From Leptospirales bacterium (GTDB lineage Bacteria > Spirochaetota > Leptospiria > Leptospirales > Leptonemataceae): 64,000 bases of DNA. Every line of letters begins with the position of its first letter. The stretch's first letter is position 1. Of this stretch, positions 54,911-64,000 are shown piece by piece. The notes under the pieces are model-generated. The model saw only the letters and a program-made list of their open reading frames with translations, made no database searches and was not told where the DNA came from. The position numbers were made by a program, and so were the translations under genes. The stretch is from contig JAIBBN010000002.1 in assembly GCA_019694655.1 (NCBI GenBank), positions 186,001-250,000 of the forward strand, written 5' to 3'.

Positions 54911-55549
54911 TCAGTTGTTCCCGCCGCCGCTGGTTGCGCCGGCTGGCGCTCTGCTTTGCAGCAGTCGCACATAGCGGATTACCGCCCAGCGGTCATCCAC
55001 CGGCAGTTGATACGCGTAGGGCCGCATGCGGGCGCGCCCCATGGTGACGATATGAAAGATCTCACCGTCGCTCCAGTCCTTGATCTTGCCGGTCAACAGT
55101 GATGGCATATCTGGAAAGCGCGGCGTCACCGGCCCATCGCCAGCGCCGGTATAGCCATGACATGTGGCGCAGTAAGTATTGTAGCGGTTCTGGCCGCGCG
55201 CCAGGACCTCTGCGCTGCTCGGCAGCGGATTGTGCAAGCTGCGGGGGCCGACAAAATCCGCTGCCGCAAAAGGATATGGCTCGAAGTTTCTGGGTACGGT
55301 TCCTTCCGGCGGTACGCGAACGCCTGAGCCGGGACCGCCAAAGGCCTCATGCTCGTCTGCGCCCCGTTCCCAGGCGCTGCCCTTCACGTTGGACAGTGTG
55401 GTGAAATCTTCCTCTTGTGCTTCTACCGCCGGGCTGTCCTGCATATCCAGAAACCAATGGATGCCGGACTTATTGCCGCGATAGTTGCAGTTTGTCAGCG
55501 GCGCCAGCGCTGCCAGCAGAACAAGAATGCTCACGATTCGAGAAAACAT
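54911..55549 (-). CDS. actE: Alternative complex III monoheme cytochrome ActE
   Basis: The lipoprotein start (MFSRIVSILVLLAALAPLTNC) has AAGGA at proper spacing, so I prefer it to longer frames at 55567 and 55633. The mature protein has one heme motif, CATCHGYTGAGDGPV, and later MRPYAYQLPVDDRWAVIRYV, where the Met is the likely axial ligand. ActE carries electrons from ACIII toward its acceptor. The order actD-actE-actF is that of known ACIII operons. Confidence 0.9.
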   Translation of the reverse strand: MFSRIVSILVLLAALAPLTNCNYRGNKSGIHWFLDMQDSPAVEAQEEDFTTLSNVKGSAWERGADEHEAFGGPGSGVRVPPEGTVPRNFEPYPFAAADFVGPRSLHNPLPSSAEVLARGQNRYNTYCATCHGYTGAGDGPVTPRFPDMPSLLTGKIKDWSDGEIFHIVTMGRARMRPYAYQLPVDDRWAVIRYVRLLQSRAPAGATSGGGNN

Positions 55550-55592
55550 CTGCGTTGATCCTTTCATTCCTGGGTCTCGTTGGCCTCTGGTC

Positions 55593-56315
55593 TCAGGCCG
55601 CTCCGTGCAGTGTTGTTTGCTGGTCGCCGTCAACGCGAGCTACGTAGCTCGGTCCAAGACCCTTCATGAAATCGGCTACGCCGTCTTCAGTGTAGTTGGC
55701 TGAATCGCTGGGGATCCACAGGCAAAAGCTGTCATCCGTAATCGAAGGATGCAGCGGCTTGCGCGACGGTCGAAACATCTTGGCCAGCAAAATCAATCCG
55801 GCCACCGTAGTGTGTCCGCCAAAAAGCACCGTGAGCTCAAACCAGATCGGCACCATTGGCGGCCAGGAGAATGTTGGCTTTCCGCCAAAATTCAAGGGAT
55901 AGGATCGCAGGTTCGGAACAGCATCAAAGAATTCGAAGATTCTGGGCATGACTTGCTCATGCACGCCCGTCTGCAGCGCCAGAGCAGTGAAAAATCCGGT
56001 CAGTCCCGCGAAGAAGGTAATCCAGGGAACTTTGCTTCGCTTCAGGCCCATGTCAAATTCCAGGCCATGCACCGGGAAGGGCGTCAGGCAATCGAAGTGA
56101 GTAAAGCCGCGCGCATGCGCTGCCTTCGCCGCTTCTGAAATCTTTTCCGGACTCTTGAATAGGGCGTAAACGCCCTTGTTTGTCTCACGGTATGTATACT
56201 GAAAGAATCGGTCCAGAAAGCGAAATAGCGCATCCACCGGCGCTTGCAGGAAACGGTCCAGCCTGGGCGCCAGAGCCGCCAGCATCGAATCAGCCTTTCT
56301 TAAAGTGGTGTTCAT
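55593..56315 (-). CDS. actD: Alternative complex III subunit ActD (DUF3341)
   Basis: The protein has the DUF3341 pattern: GVYALFKSPEKISEAAKAAHARGFTHFDCLTPFPVHGLE, then two membrane helices (ITFFAGLTGFFTALALQTG and FELTVLFGGHTTVAGLILL). The ATG at 56315 has AGGAGG ten bases upstream. The role of ActD in the complex is structural. Its N-terminal 45 residues before the domain are longer than usual. Confidence 0.9.
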   Translation of the reverse strand: MNTTLRKADSMLAALAPRLDRFLQAPVDALFRFLDRFFQYTYRETNKGVYALFKSPEKISEAAKAAHARGFTHFDCLTPFPVHGLEFDMGLKRSKVPWITFFAGLTGFFTALALQTGVHEQVMPRIFEFFDAVPNLRSYPLNFGGKPTFSWPPMVPIWFELTVLFGGHTTVAGLILLAKMFRPSRKPLHPSITDDSFCLWIPSDSANYTEDGVADFMKGLGPSYVARVDGDQQTTLHGAA

Positions 56316-56341
56316 TGCCTGGGGTCCTCCTGCGACGCCGC

Positions 56342-57739
56342 TCAATGGCGCCCGTAGCCTCGAGCTGCGTCGGGCGATTTGATGACCGTCTTGATCTCGG
56401 CAATTGCAATCGTCGGCAAGAAGCGACAGAACAGCAGGAAGAGAGTGAAGAACAGGCCAAAGGAACCAAGCATGATTAAATAGTCATGGATGGTCATAAT
56501 ATACATATCCCAGCTGGAGGGCAGATAGTCGCGGTGAAGCGAAGTGACCACGATCACATAGCGTTCGAACCACATGCCGATGTTTACAAAAATGGAAACA
56601 ATCCAGAGAACATATACGTTAGTGCGCAGCTTCTTGAACCAAAAGATCTGCGGCGAAATTACGTTGCAGCTGACCATGATCCAGTAGGACCACCAGTAGG
56701 GGCCAAACATCCGGTTGATGAAGGCGAAGCCTTCGTTGGGGCTTCCACTGTAAGCAGCGATGAAGAACTCCGTGGTGTAGGCCAGACCTACGATCATACC
56801 GGTCAGGGTCACAACTTTGGCCATGTTCTCCAGATGCTTGATAGTGATGTACTCTTTCAGCTGGAACACTTCGCGCATGATGATCAGCAGCGTAAGCACC
56901 ATGCCAAATCCGGAAAAAATGGCGCCGGCCACAAAGTAGGGCGGAAAGATGGTAGTATGCCAACCAGGGATAACCGAAGTCGCAAAGTCGAAGGAAACGA
57001 TACTGTGTACGGAAAGTACCAGCGGCGCCGAAAGTCCGGCCAGAATCATGGCCGTCGATTCGTAGTGCGCCCAGCTTCGCGCGCTGCCGACCCAGCCCAG
57101 GCTCAAGGCTGAGTAAACTGCCTTGCGTGTTTTCTGCCACCAGTCGCTTTCTTTGATGCGATCTCGAACAGACGCAATGTCCGGCACCAAACCAAGGTAC
57201 CAGAAAACCAGTGAAATGGTCAGGTAGGTCGAAATAGCAAAGAGGTCCCAGAGCAGCGGCGAGCGGAAGTTTGGCCAGAGCGATCCGCGTTCATTGGGGA
57301 TCGGCGGAAACCATAGCAATACATACCATACGCGTCCGACGTGAATGACAGGGAAAATGCCTGCTGCCGCTACCGCAAAGATGGTCATGGCCTCCGCTGA
57401 ACGGTTGATGGCAGTGCGCCACTGCTGACGGAAAATATAGAGGATCGCCGAAATCAGCGTACCGGCGTGGCCAATGCCAATCCAGAATACAAAGGTGATA
57501 ATGAACGATCCCCAGCTGACCGGAACGTTCACGCCCAGGATGCCCATGCCATTGGCAAACAGGTTGCCAATCTCGAAAAAGAGCATTCCAAAGAGGGCTA
57601 CGGCAATGCCGAATGCCCACCACCATAGTTTCGTTGGAAAACTTTCCAGCGGTCGAGCGACGTCGTTGGTTACATCGCGGTAAGATTTTGCGCCCTCTAC
57701 CAGAGGAAGCGAAAGCGGTTCTTGTTCAACAGTTGCCAT
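56342..57739 (-). CDS. actC: Alternative complex III quinol-binding membrane subunit ActC (NrfD-like)
   Basis: The 465-residue protein has about ten helices of the NrfD/PsrC family. Landmarks are [38 protein letters not shown] and [24 protein letters not shown]-like segments, which line the quinol site. It oxidises menaquinol or ubiquinol and sends electrons to ActB or the cytochromes. Gene order between actB and actD is canonical. Confidence 0.94.
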   Translation of the reverse strand: MATVEQEPLSLPLVEGAKSYRDVTNDVARPLESFPTKLWWWAFGIAVALFGMLFFEIGNLFANGMGILGVNVPVSWGSFIITFVFWIGIGHAGTLISAILYIFRQQWRTAINRSAEAMTIFAVAAAGIFPVIHVGRVWYVLLWFPPIPNERGSLWPNFRSPLLWDLFAISTYLTISLVFWYLGLVPDIASVRDRIKESDWWQKTRKAVYSALSLGWVGSARSWAHYESTAMILAGLSAPLVLSVHSIVSFDFATSVIPGWHTTIFPPYFVAGAIFSGFGMVLTLLIIMREVFQLKEYITIKHLENMAKVVTLTGMIVGLAYTTEFFIAAYSGSPNEGFAFINRMFGPYWWSYWIMVSCNVISPQIFWFKKLRTNVYVLWIVSIFVNIGMWFERYVIVVTSLHRDYLPSSWDMYIMTIHDYLIMLGSFGLFFTLFLLFCRFLPTIAIAEIKTVIKSPDAARGYGRH

Positions 57740-57764
57740 GGTTTAAGTGTTCCGGCGAACGCCA

Positions 57765-60700
57765 TCAGGCGCTTTCATTTCTGTTTCGTATTTTGGCCAG
57801 ATAGGTGACCGAGGGCTTCACCAGCAGATAATCCAGCACCTGGTAGCCGCGTTTTCCTTTCTCGCGTTCGACCAGCTTTTTGACTCGGCTCTCTTCATCG
57901 AGAATGTTGCCGAAAGTTATCGCGCCGGAGGGGCAGACTTCCTGACAGGCGGTTATCACTGTTCCATCAGTGATGTTCTTTTCTCCGCGTGCATGGGCTT
58001 CCTGGCGCGCTGCTGCGATGCGCTGGATGCAGAAGGTGCACTTTTCAATGACCCCCCGCGTACGCACTGTGACGTCCGGATTCAGACCGAGATGCTGCGG
58101 GTCGCGGATTTCGCCGCGATTGCCGCCCCAGAATTGACTGAAGCTGGCCCCGGAGGTGGCGCCGCCCACTGCGCCATCGGCAGCGCTGCGGCGGAAGCCT
58201 TCCCAGTAGTTCCAGTTCTCATGCCAGTTGAACCGGCGGACTTTGTAGGGACAGTTGTTGGCGCAATAGCGTGTTCCAACGCAACGATTGTAAGCCATGA
58301 CATTGAGGCCTTCATTGTTGTGTTGCGTTGCCGCCACCGGACAGACATTCTCGCAGGGCGCATTTTCGCAATGCTGACAGAGCATCGGCTGATGCGCCAC
58401 ATCCGGATTCGCTTCCTCTCCAGAGAAGTAACGATCGATACGCATCCAGTGCATCTCGCGTCCGCGGCGCACCTGATCGTGACCGACCATTGGAATGTTA
58501 TTTTCGATATTGCAACTGGTTACGCAGGCCCCGCAGCCGGTGCACTGATTGAGGTCCACTGCCATATGCCAGCGGACGTCCTTGTAGTTCCACTCCGGCA
58601 TCAGCGAAGCAGTCGGATAGTAGAGCGCCTCTGGACGTAACTTGAACTGACCCGATGCGTACTCTTTGCGCGTGGTCTCGCGAAGAATGGGACGATCCAG
58701 CTGCCCGGAGCCGCTGTAGGGAACGTTGAGCACTCCCTGCGGCGTCAGCGGGTTCTTTTCCTGATCATTGAATCCGTTACGGTAGATGGTTTGCGTAGAC
58801 GCTAGATGGTACTGATCCCCGGTAGCAGACAGCTGCGCGACCATGCCGCTGAAAGCAAATGAATCAGGACCGCGTACCGATAGGCCCAGGGCATTCTGCC
58901 CAACGTTGTCGGCAATTTTTCCGGCTGCGCTGCGACCGTAGCCAAGAGCGACCAGCGCCGACTGCGGATGAAGGCCAGGCTGCAAATGCAGAGGAAGTTG
59001 GAGTGCGCCTCCGTCGGTTTTCACCGTCAAGAGATCGTCCTGCTTCCAGCCGAGGCGGCGGGCAGTGGCCGGAAGCACTGCGACAAAGTTGTCCCAGACG
59101 ATCTTTGTTACTGGATCGGGCAATTCCTGGCGATAGGCATTATTGGCCAGCGAGCCATCGCCTACCTGCACTCCATAATAGAGCCCAAGAATCAACCGGG
59201 TTCCCTCAAGCGTTTGCGCCAAAGAGGATGGAGAAGCGGGCAACTTCTCGGCGGCCTCGCCGCGGAAATTGCGCGCTGCGCGCGTAGCCCGCAGCGCCGC
59301 GCGACCTGGAGCATAGTAGCCATTTTGCAGAACAGAATTCCAGAAACGAGTAAAGCCGCCGCGGGCAAAGCCTTGCCAGCGGGCCTTAATATAGTCGTGG
59401 AAGGACTTTGCCCCGCCAAGTTCGCCGCCCGCCAGCTGGATCAACCAATCTTCCAGGCAGCGAGTTTGGTACAGCGGGCGAATGGCCGGCTGCTGAACGG
59501 ATAGAATTCCTTTGACTGGCTCTGCGTCGGACCAGGCTTCCAGGAAATGACTGAGCGGAAGGGCTGCGTTGCCCAGCAAGGCGCTCTCCTGGAGTCGGTC
59601 CACGATGCTGAGCTTGTAGGCGACGCCGCCAAGCGCTTTCTTCATGTCGATTCCAGCGGGGGCGTGGTAAAACGGGTTGCTCCCGGCCAGCACCACGCTG
59701 CGAATCTTCCCGGCGGCCATATCTGCCGCCAGCGATTGCAGCTCCGAATCAGATATTCCGGGGCTTTGCAGAATTGGCGTTCCGTAGTCGACGGTCTTGC
59801 CGTCGTTCTCCAGCAAGGAGTTTAGCAGATTGATAGCAATTTGACCGGCGGCGTTGGCGCCGTTGGCGGCAAGCGGCGAACCGCCCACCACCAGACTGCG
59901 GCCGCGCGCGTCCCACAACTCGCCTGCGATTCGCTCAATATTTTTCTCAAACGAGCCCTTCTCGTAAAGGCCCTCGCCGTGATTGAGGGCTGCAGCTACT
60001 TTTGCAGGCGTGTAGTTTTCCAGGATGCTGCGCGCCTTGCCGGCGACGGCGCCGCGGCCGCTGACCACGGCAATTTGTGCGGCAAGGCAAAGCGCGAGCA
60101 GCGCCTGATCGCCCGGGCGGATCGCAAAGCGCTCATCCGCATTGGAACCGGTAACGGTATACATCGACTCAAATGCGACCAGTCGATTGAAGCGTCCGCC
60201 GCGGCGACGAACATCGCGTCCCGAAGTGTAGTCGCGCGTGAAGACAGCAGGCAGCAGCATTGTGCCCAGAAAATCGCCATCGATGGAAACAATCAAATCG
60301 GCTCGATCAAAACGGTAGTACGGAATCAGATCGTCTCCGTAGCATTCGCGCTGACCGGCGGCAATCTGGCGCAACGTGGGATCCGCTCGCAGCTCCACAA
60401 GCCGTCCGCCCGGAAAAGCGCGCATGAACTCGCCCACCAGAGCGCGACTCGATGGGCCATTGAGCGGCCCGCTGATCAGAACATAACCGCCCTCGCGCAA
60501 CTTGCCGCGCGCCTCGCTCAGAACCTCGGCTTCCGTAGCCGACTGCTTGCGCCCGCCATTCAACTTCACAGCGCGACGCAGCCGATCCGGATCATAGAGA
60601 TCCATGATTGCCGCCCCATCGGAGGCGCTGATACCGCCGCCGCTGAGCGGGTGATCAGCATTCCCTGAAAGGTGGACCGGCCGCCCTTCGCGTGTGCGGA

Positions 60701-61013
60701 TGATCAGGCCAATGCCCTCGGGTGTAACACTTGAATAGAAAGAAGGCAATCCCGGAGTATTCTCTACCGGCTGGATCACAGCCGGTACGATTTGCTCAGT
60801 CGGACGCCGACACGCCGCGCCGGCCATCACAGCGCCAGCGCCCATCAGCTTTAAGAAGTTGCGACGGGAAAAATGCCCGCGGTCTGCCTGGCGGATTTCT
60901 TCAATATTCTCCGGAAACTCGGGCCGCGACCAATCGGAGGACTTCTGTCCTTGTTTTTCTTCGAGTGATTGCCAGTAGCGTTTCTGTTTCGTTTCCCGAT
61001 CAGTTCTGTTCAT
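57765..61013 (-). CDS. actB: Alternative complex III subunit ActB (molybdopterin-like, Fe-S)
   Basis: The protein has about 1080 residues. A Tat-like signal (SRRNFLKLMGAGA with a following Cys) is near residue 50. A molybdopterin-oxidoreductase-like domain without cofactor covers residues 100-750. The C-terminal part holds four cluster-binding sets: CTGCGACVTSC, CQHCENAPCENVCP, CVGTRYCANNCP, and CTFCIQRI with CQEVCPSG. This fits three 4Fe-4S and one 3Fe-4S cluster as in known ActB. The ATG at 61013 is the first that excludes overlap with actA. Confidence 0.94.
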   Translation of the reverse strand: MNRTDRETKQKRYWQSLEEKQGQKSSDWSRPEFPENIEEIRQADRGHFSRRNFLKLMGAGAVMAGAACRRPTEQIVPAVIQPVENTPGLPSFYSSVTPEGIGLIIRTREGRPVHLSGNADHPLSGGGISASDGAAIMDLYDPDRLRRAVKLNGGRKQSATEAEVLSEARGKLREGGYVLISGPLNGPSSRALVGEFMRAFPGGRLVELRADPTLRQIAAGQRECYGDDLIPYYRFDRADLIVSIDGDFLGTMLLPAVFTRDYTSGRDVRRRGGRFNRLVAFESMYTVTGSNADERFAIRPGDQALLALCLAAQIAVVSGRGAVAGKARSILENYTPAKVAAALNHGEGLYEKGSFEKNIERIAGELWDARGRSLVVGGSPLAANGANAAGQIAINLLNSLLENDGKTVDYGTPILQSPGISDSELQSLAADMAAGKIRSVVLAGSNPFYHAPAGIDMKKALGGVAYKLSIVDRLQESALLGNAALPLSHFLEAWSDAEPVKGILSVQQPAIRPLYQTRCLEDWLIQLAGGELGGAKSFHDYIKARWQGFARGGFTRFWNSVLQNGYYAPGRAALRATRAARNFRGEAAEKLPASPSSLAQTLEGTRLILGLYYGVQVGDGSLANNAYRQELPDPVTKIVWDNFVAVLPATARRLGWKQDDLLTVKTDGGALQLPLHLQPGLHPQSALVALGYGRSAAGKIADNVGQNALGLSVRGPDSFAFSGMVAQLSATGDQYHLASTQTIYRNGFNDQEKNPLTPQGVLNVPYSGSGQLDRPILRETTRKEYASGQFKLRPEALYYPTASLMPEWNYKDVRWHMAVDLNQCTGCGACVTSCNIENNIPMVGHDQVRRGREMHWMRIDRYFSGEEANPDVAHQPMLCQHCENAPCENVCPVAATQHNNEGLNVMAYNRCVGTRYCANNCPYKVRRFNWHENWNYWEGFRRSAADGAVGGATSGASFSQFWGGNRGEIRDPQHLGLNPDVTVRTRGVIEKCTFCIQRIAAARQEAHARGEKNITDGTVITACQEVCPSGAITFGNILDEESRVKKLVEREKGKRGYQVLDYLLVKPSVTYLAKIRNRNESA

Positions 61014-61047
61014 ACGTTCCCGGTAGCTCTGAAATTCCCGCAGCGCA

Positions 61048-61620
61048 TCAGTAATGGCAGGTGCCGCATTCCGCCAAATGAACTGTAACATTGTGACCGG
61101 GCTGCTCGCCTGGCTGCACAACATGCATATTCCCACGGTGGCAGTTCACGCACCAGCCCATGTTAAAAGCCGTGGTGATCTCGATCTTTTCCATCTGCGC
61201 TACATCGCCGTGGCATTGCTGGCACTGAAATCCAGCAGCGATGTGCGGCTTATGGCTGAAGCGCACATGATCCGGCAAATCGTGCACCTTGAGCCAGCGC
61301 ATCGGCTCGCCGCTGGCGTAGGTGCTTCGCAGGTATTGTATGTAGCGACTGTCGCCAGCCACATATTCATGGCAGCGCATGCAGGTCGCGGTATCCGGCA
61401 CCGACGCTGCAGGACCGCGTTCCACCGAGACGTGGCAAAACTGGCAGTCCATCTTTAGCTCGCCGGCGTGAATCTTATGGCTGAATGGAATCGGCTGATC
61501 CGCAGCGTAGCCCTGATACTTGGGATCTACTACATAGATCCAGTAGATCAACCCCAGAGATGAGAAGATCAGGATCAGTTTGATTAGGTGTTTGCGGATT
61601 ACAGTGACAAGTGCGTTCAT
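61048..61620 (-). CDS. actA: Alternative complex III pentaheme cytochrome ActA
   Basis: The 190-residue protein has one N-terminal helix (LIKLILIFSSLGLIYWIYV) and five CxxCH motifs at residues 59, 80, 133, 157 and 185, which makes it a pentaheme cytochrome. The extra histidines in FSHKIH and FSHKPH are the usual distal ligands of this class. It is the first gene of the operon; the ATG has no clear ribosome site, and a palindrome ending in a T-run on the coding strand lies just before it. Confidence 0.93.
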   Translation of the reverse strand: MNALVTVIRKHLIKLILIFSSLGLIYWIYVVDPKYQGYAADQPIPFSHKIHAGELKMDCQFCHVSVERGPAASVPDTATCMRCHEYVAGDSRYIQYLRSTYASGEPMRWLKVHDLPDHVRFSHKPHIAAGFQCQQCHGDVAQMEKIEITTAFNMGWCVNCHRGNMHVVQPGEQPGHNVTVHLAECGTCHY

Positions 61621-62072
61621 CTACAAAAAACTCAGCTGAGTTACCGCCCCGAATTCGCCGCCCCCGCCGCGACGCCGCGCTAAACCGAACGCAAGCGGCG
61701 GACCGCTTCGTGTCGGCGTGCAATTGAACCGCCGCTGCAACGCAAAGCGTGCGGCTCCAGAAATCTTTCCGACCAGGCTATGTCAATTGGATTCAGGCGA
61801 AATGACCGAAGACAGCGGAAATATTTGCAGCTCCACTGCCGAAATGGCGTGCGTATGAATTGGCGAGCGGCTTGAACGCCAATTGGAGGCAGAGGTTCGC
61901 TGGCGCCGCTTCTGCATCTGGAACAAGCAGGCGGAACGGGACACTCTGCAGCAGCATCTGACGAGCTGCGTCCAGCGGGTCCACAATTTGAGAGCTTGTC
62001 TCAAAACCACGGCCCTGGCGAGGGCAAAGACCGGTCTGCAGCTCAAAAATAAAGACAGAACAGGGGGAATTC
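61621..62072. other. Divergent intergenic region between actA and clpB
   Basis: These 452 bases should contain both promoters. I see no CIRCE element, and no convincing -35/-10 pair. A plus-strand frame at 61883-62200 has helix-like composition (ERLERQLEAEVRWRR) but it lacks a start signal and runs into clpB in another frame, so I do not call it a gene. A small unrecognised gene or leader cannot be excluded. Confidence 0.5.
61629..61642 (-). promoter_or_regulatory. Palindrome plus T-run directly before actA
   Basis: AACTCAGCTGAGTT is a 14-base palindrome. On the minus strand it is followed by TTTTTT and GTAG, then the actA ATG. It could be an operator, a small attenuator, or a block to ribosome access, because it takes the place where a ribosome site would be expected. 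The stem is short (5 bp with a 4-base loop). Confidence 0.35.
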
Positions 62073-64000
62073 ATGCGCCTGGATCGACTGACTCAGAAAG
62101 GCAACGAAGCCATACAGGATGCCCAGAATGCTGCGGAGGCCGCACAAAATCCAGAGGTGACTCCCGAGCACGTCCTGTTAGCTCTTTTTCGCCAGCATGA
62201 TGGCATCGGACCAATGATCCTCAACCGGCTCGAACTGAATGTGGAGCCGTTGGAGAAATTGTTGGACGACGTGATCCAGCGCCAACCGCGCGCCCAGGGC
62301 GGCGAAACTCGACCCTCCCAGGCTTTTGTGCGCATGCTGCAAGCTGCAGAGAAAATTGCCCGCAAGCGCGGGGATGCCTATCTCTCGACAGAGCATTTGC
62401 TTCTGGCCTACCTGAATGACCGCCAGCAACGCCTCGCTGCTGATTTTGCGCGGCTTGGCCTGAGCCCCGATGCCGTCGAGCGCGCTGTCGGCGATTTGCG
62501 CGGCGGTCAAACAGTCAGCAGTGAAAATCCCGAAGCGACCATGCAGGCCCTGGAGAAATACGCCCGCAATCTGAATGCCGCTGCGCGCAAAGGCGGTCTG
62601 GATCCCGTTATCGGCCGCGACGAGGAGATTCGTCGCATCATGCAGGTGCTGTCCCGGCGCACCAAGAACAATCCGATCCTGATCGGGGAACCGGGCGTGG
62701 GCAAGACAGCAATTGTGGAAGGTCTGGCGGGCAAGATCGTTGCCGGCGAGACGCCTGAAGGCTTGCGCGACAAAGAGATCTATACCCTGGACCTGGGCGC
62801 GATGATCGCCGGCGCCAAATACCGCGGCGAATTTGAGGACCGTTTCAAGGCTGTACTGACCGAGGTGCAGAAGTCAGATGGTCGCGTCGTATTGTTTGTC
62901 GATGAGTTGCATACCCTTGTGGGCGCGGGGGCCGCGGAAGGTTCGCTGGATGCTTCCAATATGATCAAGCCGGCCCTCGCACGCGGCGAGCTGCGTTGCA
63001 TTGGCGCGACCACGCTGAAAGAATATCAGAAATACATTGAAAAAGACCAGGCGCTGGAGAGGCGCTTTCAACCCGTCTTTGTCAAAGAACCGACGGTAGA
63101 TGAAACCATCATGATTCTGCGCGGCTTAAAGGATCGCTACGAGTTGCACCACGGAATTCATATTACCGATGGCGCCATCATTGGCGCCTCTAAACTTTCG
63201 GACCGCTACATTACGGACCGCTTCCTGCCGGACAAGGCCGTCGACCTGATCGATGAAGCTTGCTCGAAATTGCGCATTGAACTGGATTCGCTTCCCGAGG
63301 AACTGGATACGGTTCAAAAGCAAATCCAGCATCTGAAAATTCAGCGCGAGGCGCTGAAAATGGAGAAGGACAAGGCTTCTCAAGAGCGCCTGCAATTGGT
63401 GGAGAAGACGCTTGCAGATCTGGAAGAGGATTTCACCCGAAAGAAAGGGATATGGGAGGCGGAACACCGCGAGGTGGAACGCTTGAAACAACTGCGCGAA
63501 GAGATCGATCGACTGCGCATTGAAGAGAAGGATTTCGAGCGTCGCGGAGACTTCAACCGGGTCGCGGAAATTCGCTACGGCAAGCTCGCGGCCCTTGAAA
63601 ACGAGATGAAGTCGCTGGAGCAAACCATTCAGCAGAAGCAAAAGCAGTATCTGAAAGAAGAAGTCGCTTATGAAGACATCGCCAGCATCGTTGCCCGCTG
63701 GACTGGCATTCCCGTATCGCGCATGATGCAAGGAGAAAAGGATCGATTGCTGAACATGTTCGATGAATTGCGTCAGAAGGTAGTGGGACAGGACGATGCG
63801 TTGCATTCCATTACCGACGCGATCCAGCGCTCGCGGTCCGGGCTTTCTGATCCCAATCGTCCCGTCGGCGTATTCCTGTTCCTGGGGCCTACCGGCGTTG
63901 GCAAGACCGAAACCGCGCGCGCCCTTTCGCGATTTCTTTTCGACGACGAGAACGCGATGCTGCGCATCGATATGTCCGAATACATGGAGAAACACTCAGT
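62073..64000 (+). CDS. clpB: ATP-dependent disaggregase ClpB, 3' truncated by the window
   Basis: The frame is open to the window edge, 642 codons so far. The start ATG has GGGGGA at 62062-62067. The N-terminal domain shows [17 protein letters not shown] and [12 protein letters not shown]. The first AAA+ module has [15 protein letters not shown] (Walker A) and [14 protein letters not shown] (Walker B). The long middle domain, a coiled coil of about 120 residues typical of ClpB, covers about residues 410-530, and the second AAA+ module begins [19 protein letters not shown]. ClpB rescues aggregated proteins with DnaK. The window ends in the second AAA+ domain. Confidence 0.96.
   Translation, partial: MRLDRLTQKGNEAIQDAQNAAEAAQNPEVTPEHVLLALFRQHDGIGPMILNRLELNVEPLEKLLDDVIQRQPRAQGGETRPSQAFVRMLQAAEKIARKRGDAYLSTEHLLLAYLNDRQQRLAADFARLGLSPDAVERAVGDLRGGQTVSSENPEATMQALEKYARNLNAAARKGGLDPVIGRDEEIRRIMQVLSRRTKNNPILIGEPGVGKTAIVEGLAGKIVAGETPEGLRDKEIYTLDLGAMIAGAKYRGEFEDRFKAVLTEVQKSDGRVVLFVDELHTLVGAGAAEGSLDASNMIKPALARGELRCIGATTLKEYQKYIEKDQALERRFQPVFVKEPTVDETIMILRGLKDRYELHHGIHITDGAIIGASKLSDRYITDRFLPDKAVDLIDEACSKLRIELDSLPEELDTVQKQIQHLKIQREALKMEKDKASQERLQLVEKTLADLEEDFTRKKGIWEAEHREVERLKQLREEIDRLRIEEKDFERRGDFNRVAEIRYGKLAALENEMKSLEQTIQQKQKQYLKEEVAYEDIASIVARWTGIPVSRMMQGEKDRLLNMFDELRQKVVGQDDALHSITDAIQRSRSGLSDPNRPVGVFLFLGPTGVGKTETARALSRFLFDDENAMLRIDMSEYMEKHS

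Noticed and set aside
57747-60668. Two long plus-strand frames (57747-58640 and 59841-60668)
   Set aside because: Both lie antisense to actB, whose cluster motifs are clear. No start signal or domain is visible.
61621-62072. CIRCE or sigma-32 type heat-shock element before clpB
   Set aside because: I searched for TTAGCACTC/GAGTGCTAA and for a CTTGAA with a spaced CCCCAT and found no acceptable pair.
61883-62200. Possible small gene before clpB
   Set aside because: The helix-like stretch is short, starts with a TTG that lacks a ribosome site, and continues into clpB in a wrong frame.
1-64000. CRISPR array, insertion sequence, prophage or tRNA genes
   Set aside because: No regularly spaced repeats, transposase motifs, phage genes or cloverleaf-like segments were seen by eye. 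A tRNA search program would be needed to exclude a tRNA in the larger gaps.

Overview
This 64 kb window is an ordinary chromosomal segment from a GC-rich spirochaete-like bacterium, most likely a member of the order Leptospirales. The main support is RpoD, whose N-terminal section ([22 protein letters not shown]) is close to the Leptospira form as I remember it. Other hints are loose spirochaetal lipoboxes, many TPR proteins, a bactofilin, CdaA/CdaR and a complete alternative complex III (ACIII). The placement is inference; no 16S or other phylogenetic marker RNA is present. I found no rRNA, no tRNA that I can support by eye, and no CRISPR array, transposase or phage gene.

Layout. 1-6.5 kb: the end of an LptF/LptG-type permease, a coiled-coil protein, and two coupled envelope proteins (TPR-NHL-VWA, then TPR-rich). 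6.5-9.3 kb: an M23 peptidase divergent from an unusual sigma-70-like factor whose region 4 seems to be split by an insertion, then an unknown partner gene. 9.3-15.1 kb: dnaE, a MerR-TPR fusion and two unknown genes. 15.4-20.4 kb: the macromolecular synthesis cluster rpsU-yqeY-dnaG-rpoD plus a thioesterase, behind a structured GC-rich leader. 20.4-25.2 kb: a LysR regulator divergent from leuCD, a small lipoprotein, folD, and a Tat-exported HiPIP facing folD across a strong terminator. 25.3-32.4 kb: rlmB, cysS, a soluble lytic transglycosylase and two unknown genes. 32.5-39.6 kb: bactofilin, pdxA, a membrane protein, a WecA-like transferase, then dapA-dapB-cdaA-cdaR-acpS. 39.6-49.9 kb: a Ppx/GppA-HD protein coupled to a membrane-embedded MutS-like ATPase, then PilZ-queG-mutY, mtnB, a TPR membrane protein, a YidD-domain lipoprotein and recJ. 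49.9-61.6 kb: a ten-gene respiratory operon on the minus strand. 62.1-64 kb: the 5' part of clpB.

The most striking system is the respiratory operon. It encodes ACIII (ActA to ActF), a diheme cytochrome c lipoprotein, and then a set that looks like cbb3 oxidase subunits (CcoN-like, CcoO-like, CcoP-like). By motif comparison the CcoN-like protein has lost all six histidines that bind heme b, heme b3 and CuB, and also the cross-linked tyrosine, yet it keeps the helix framework and has intact-looking reading frame and spacing. The CcoP-like protein has one heme motif instead of two, and the CcoO-like protein appears to lack the usual axial methionine segment. I infer a non-oxidase membrane module that docks cytochromes c to ACIII; this needs structural or biochemical proof.

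Other items worth attention are the split-region-4 sigma factor and its neighbour, the MerR-TPR fusion, the membrane MutS-like ATPase, and the lipoprotein version of YidD.
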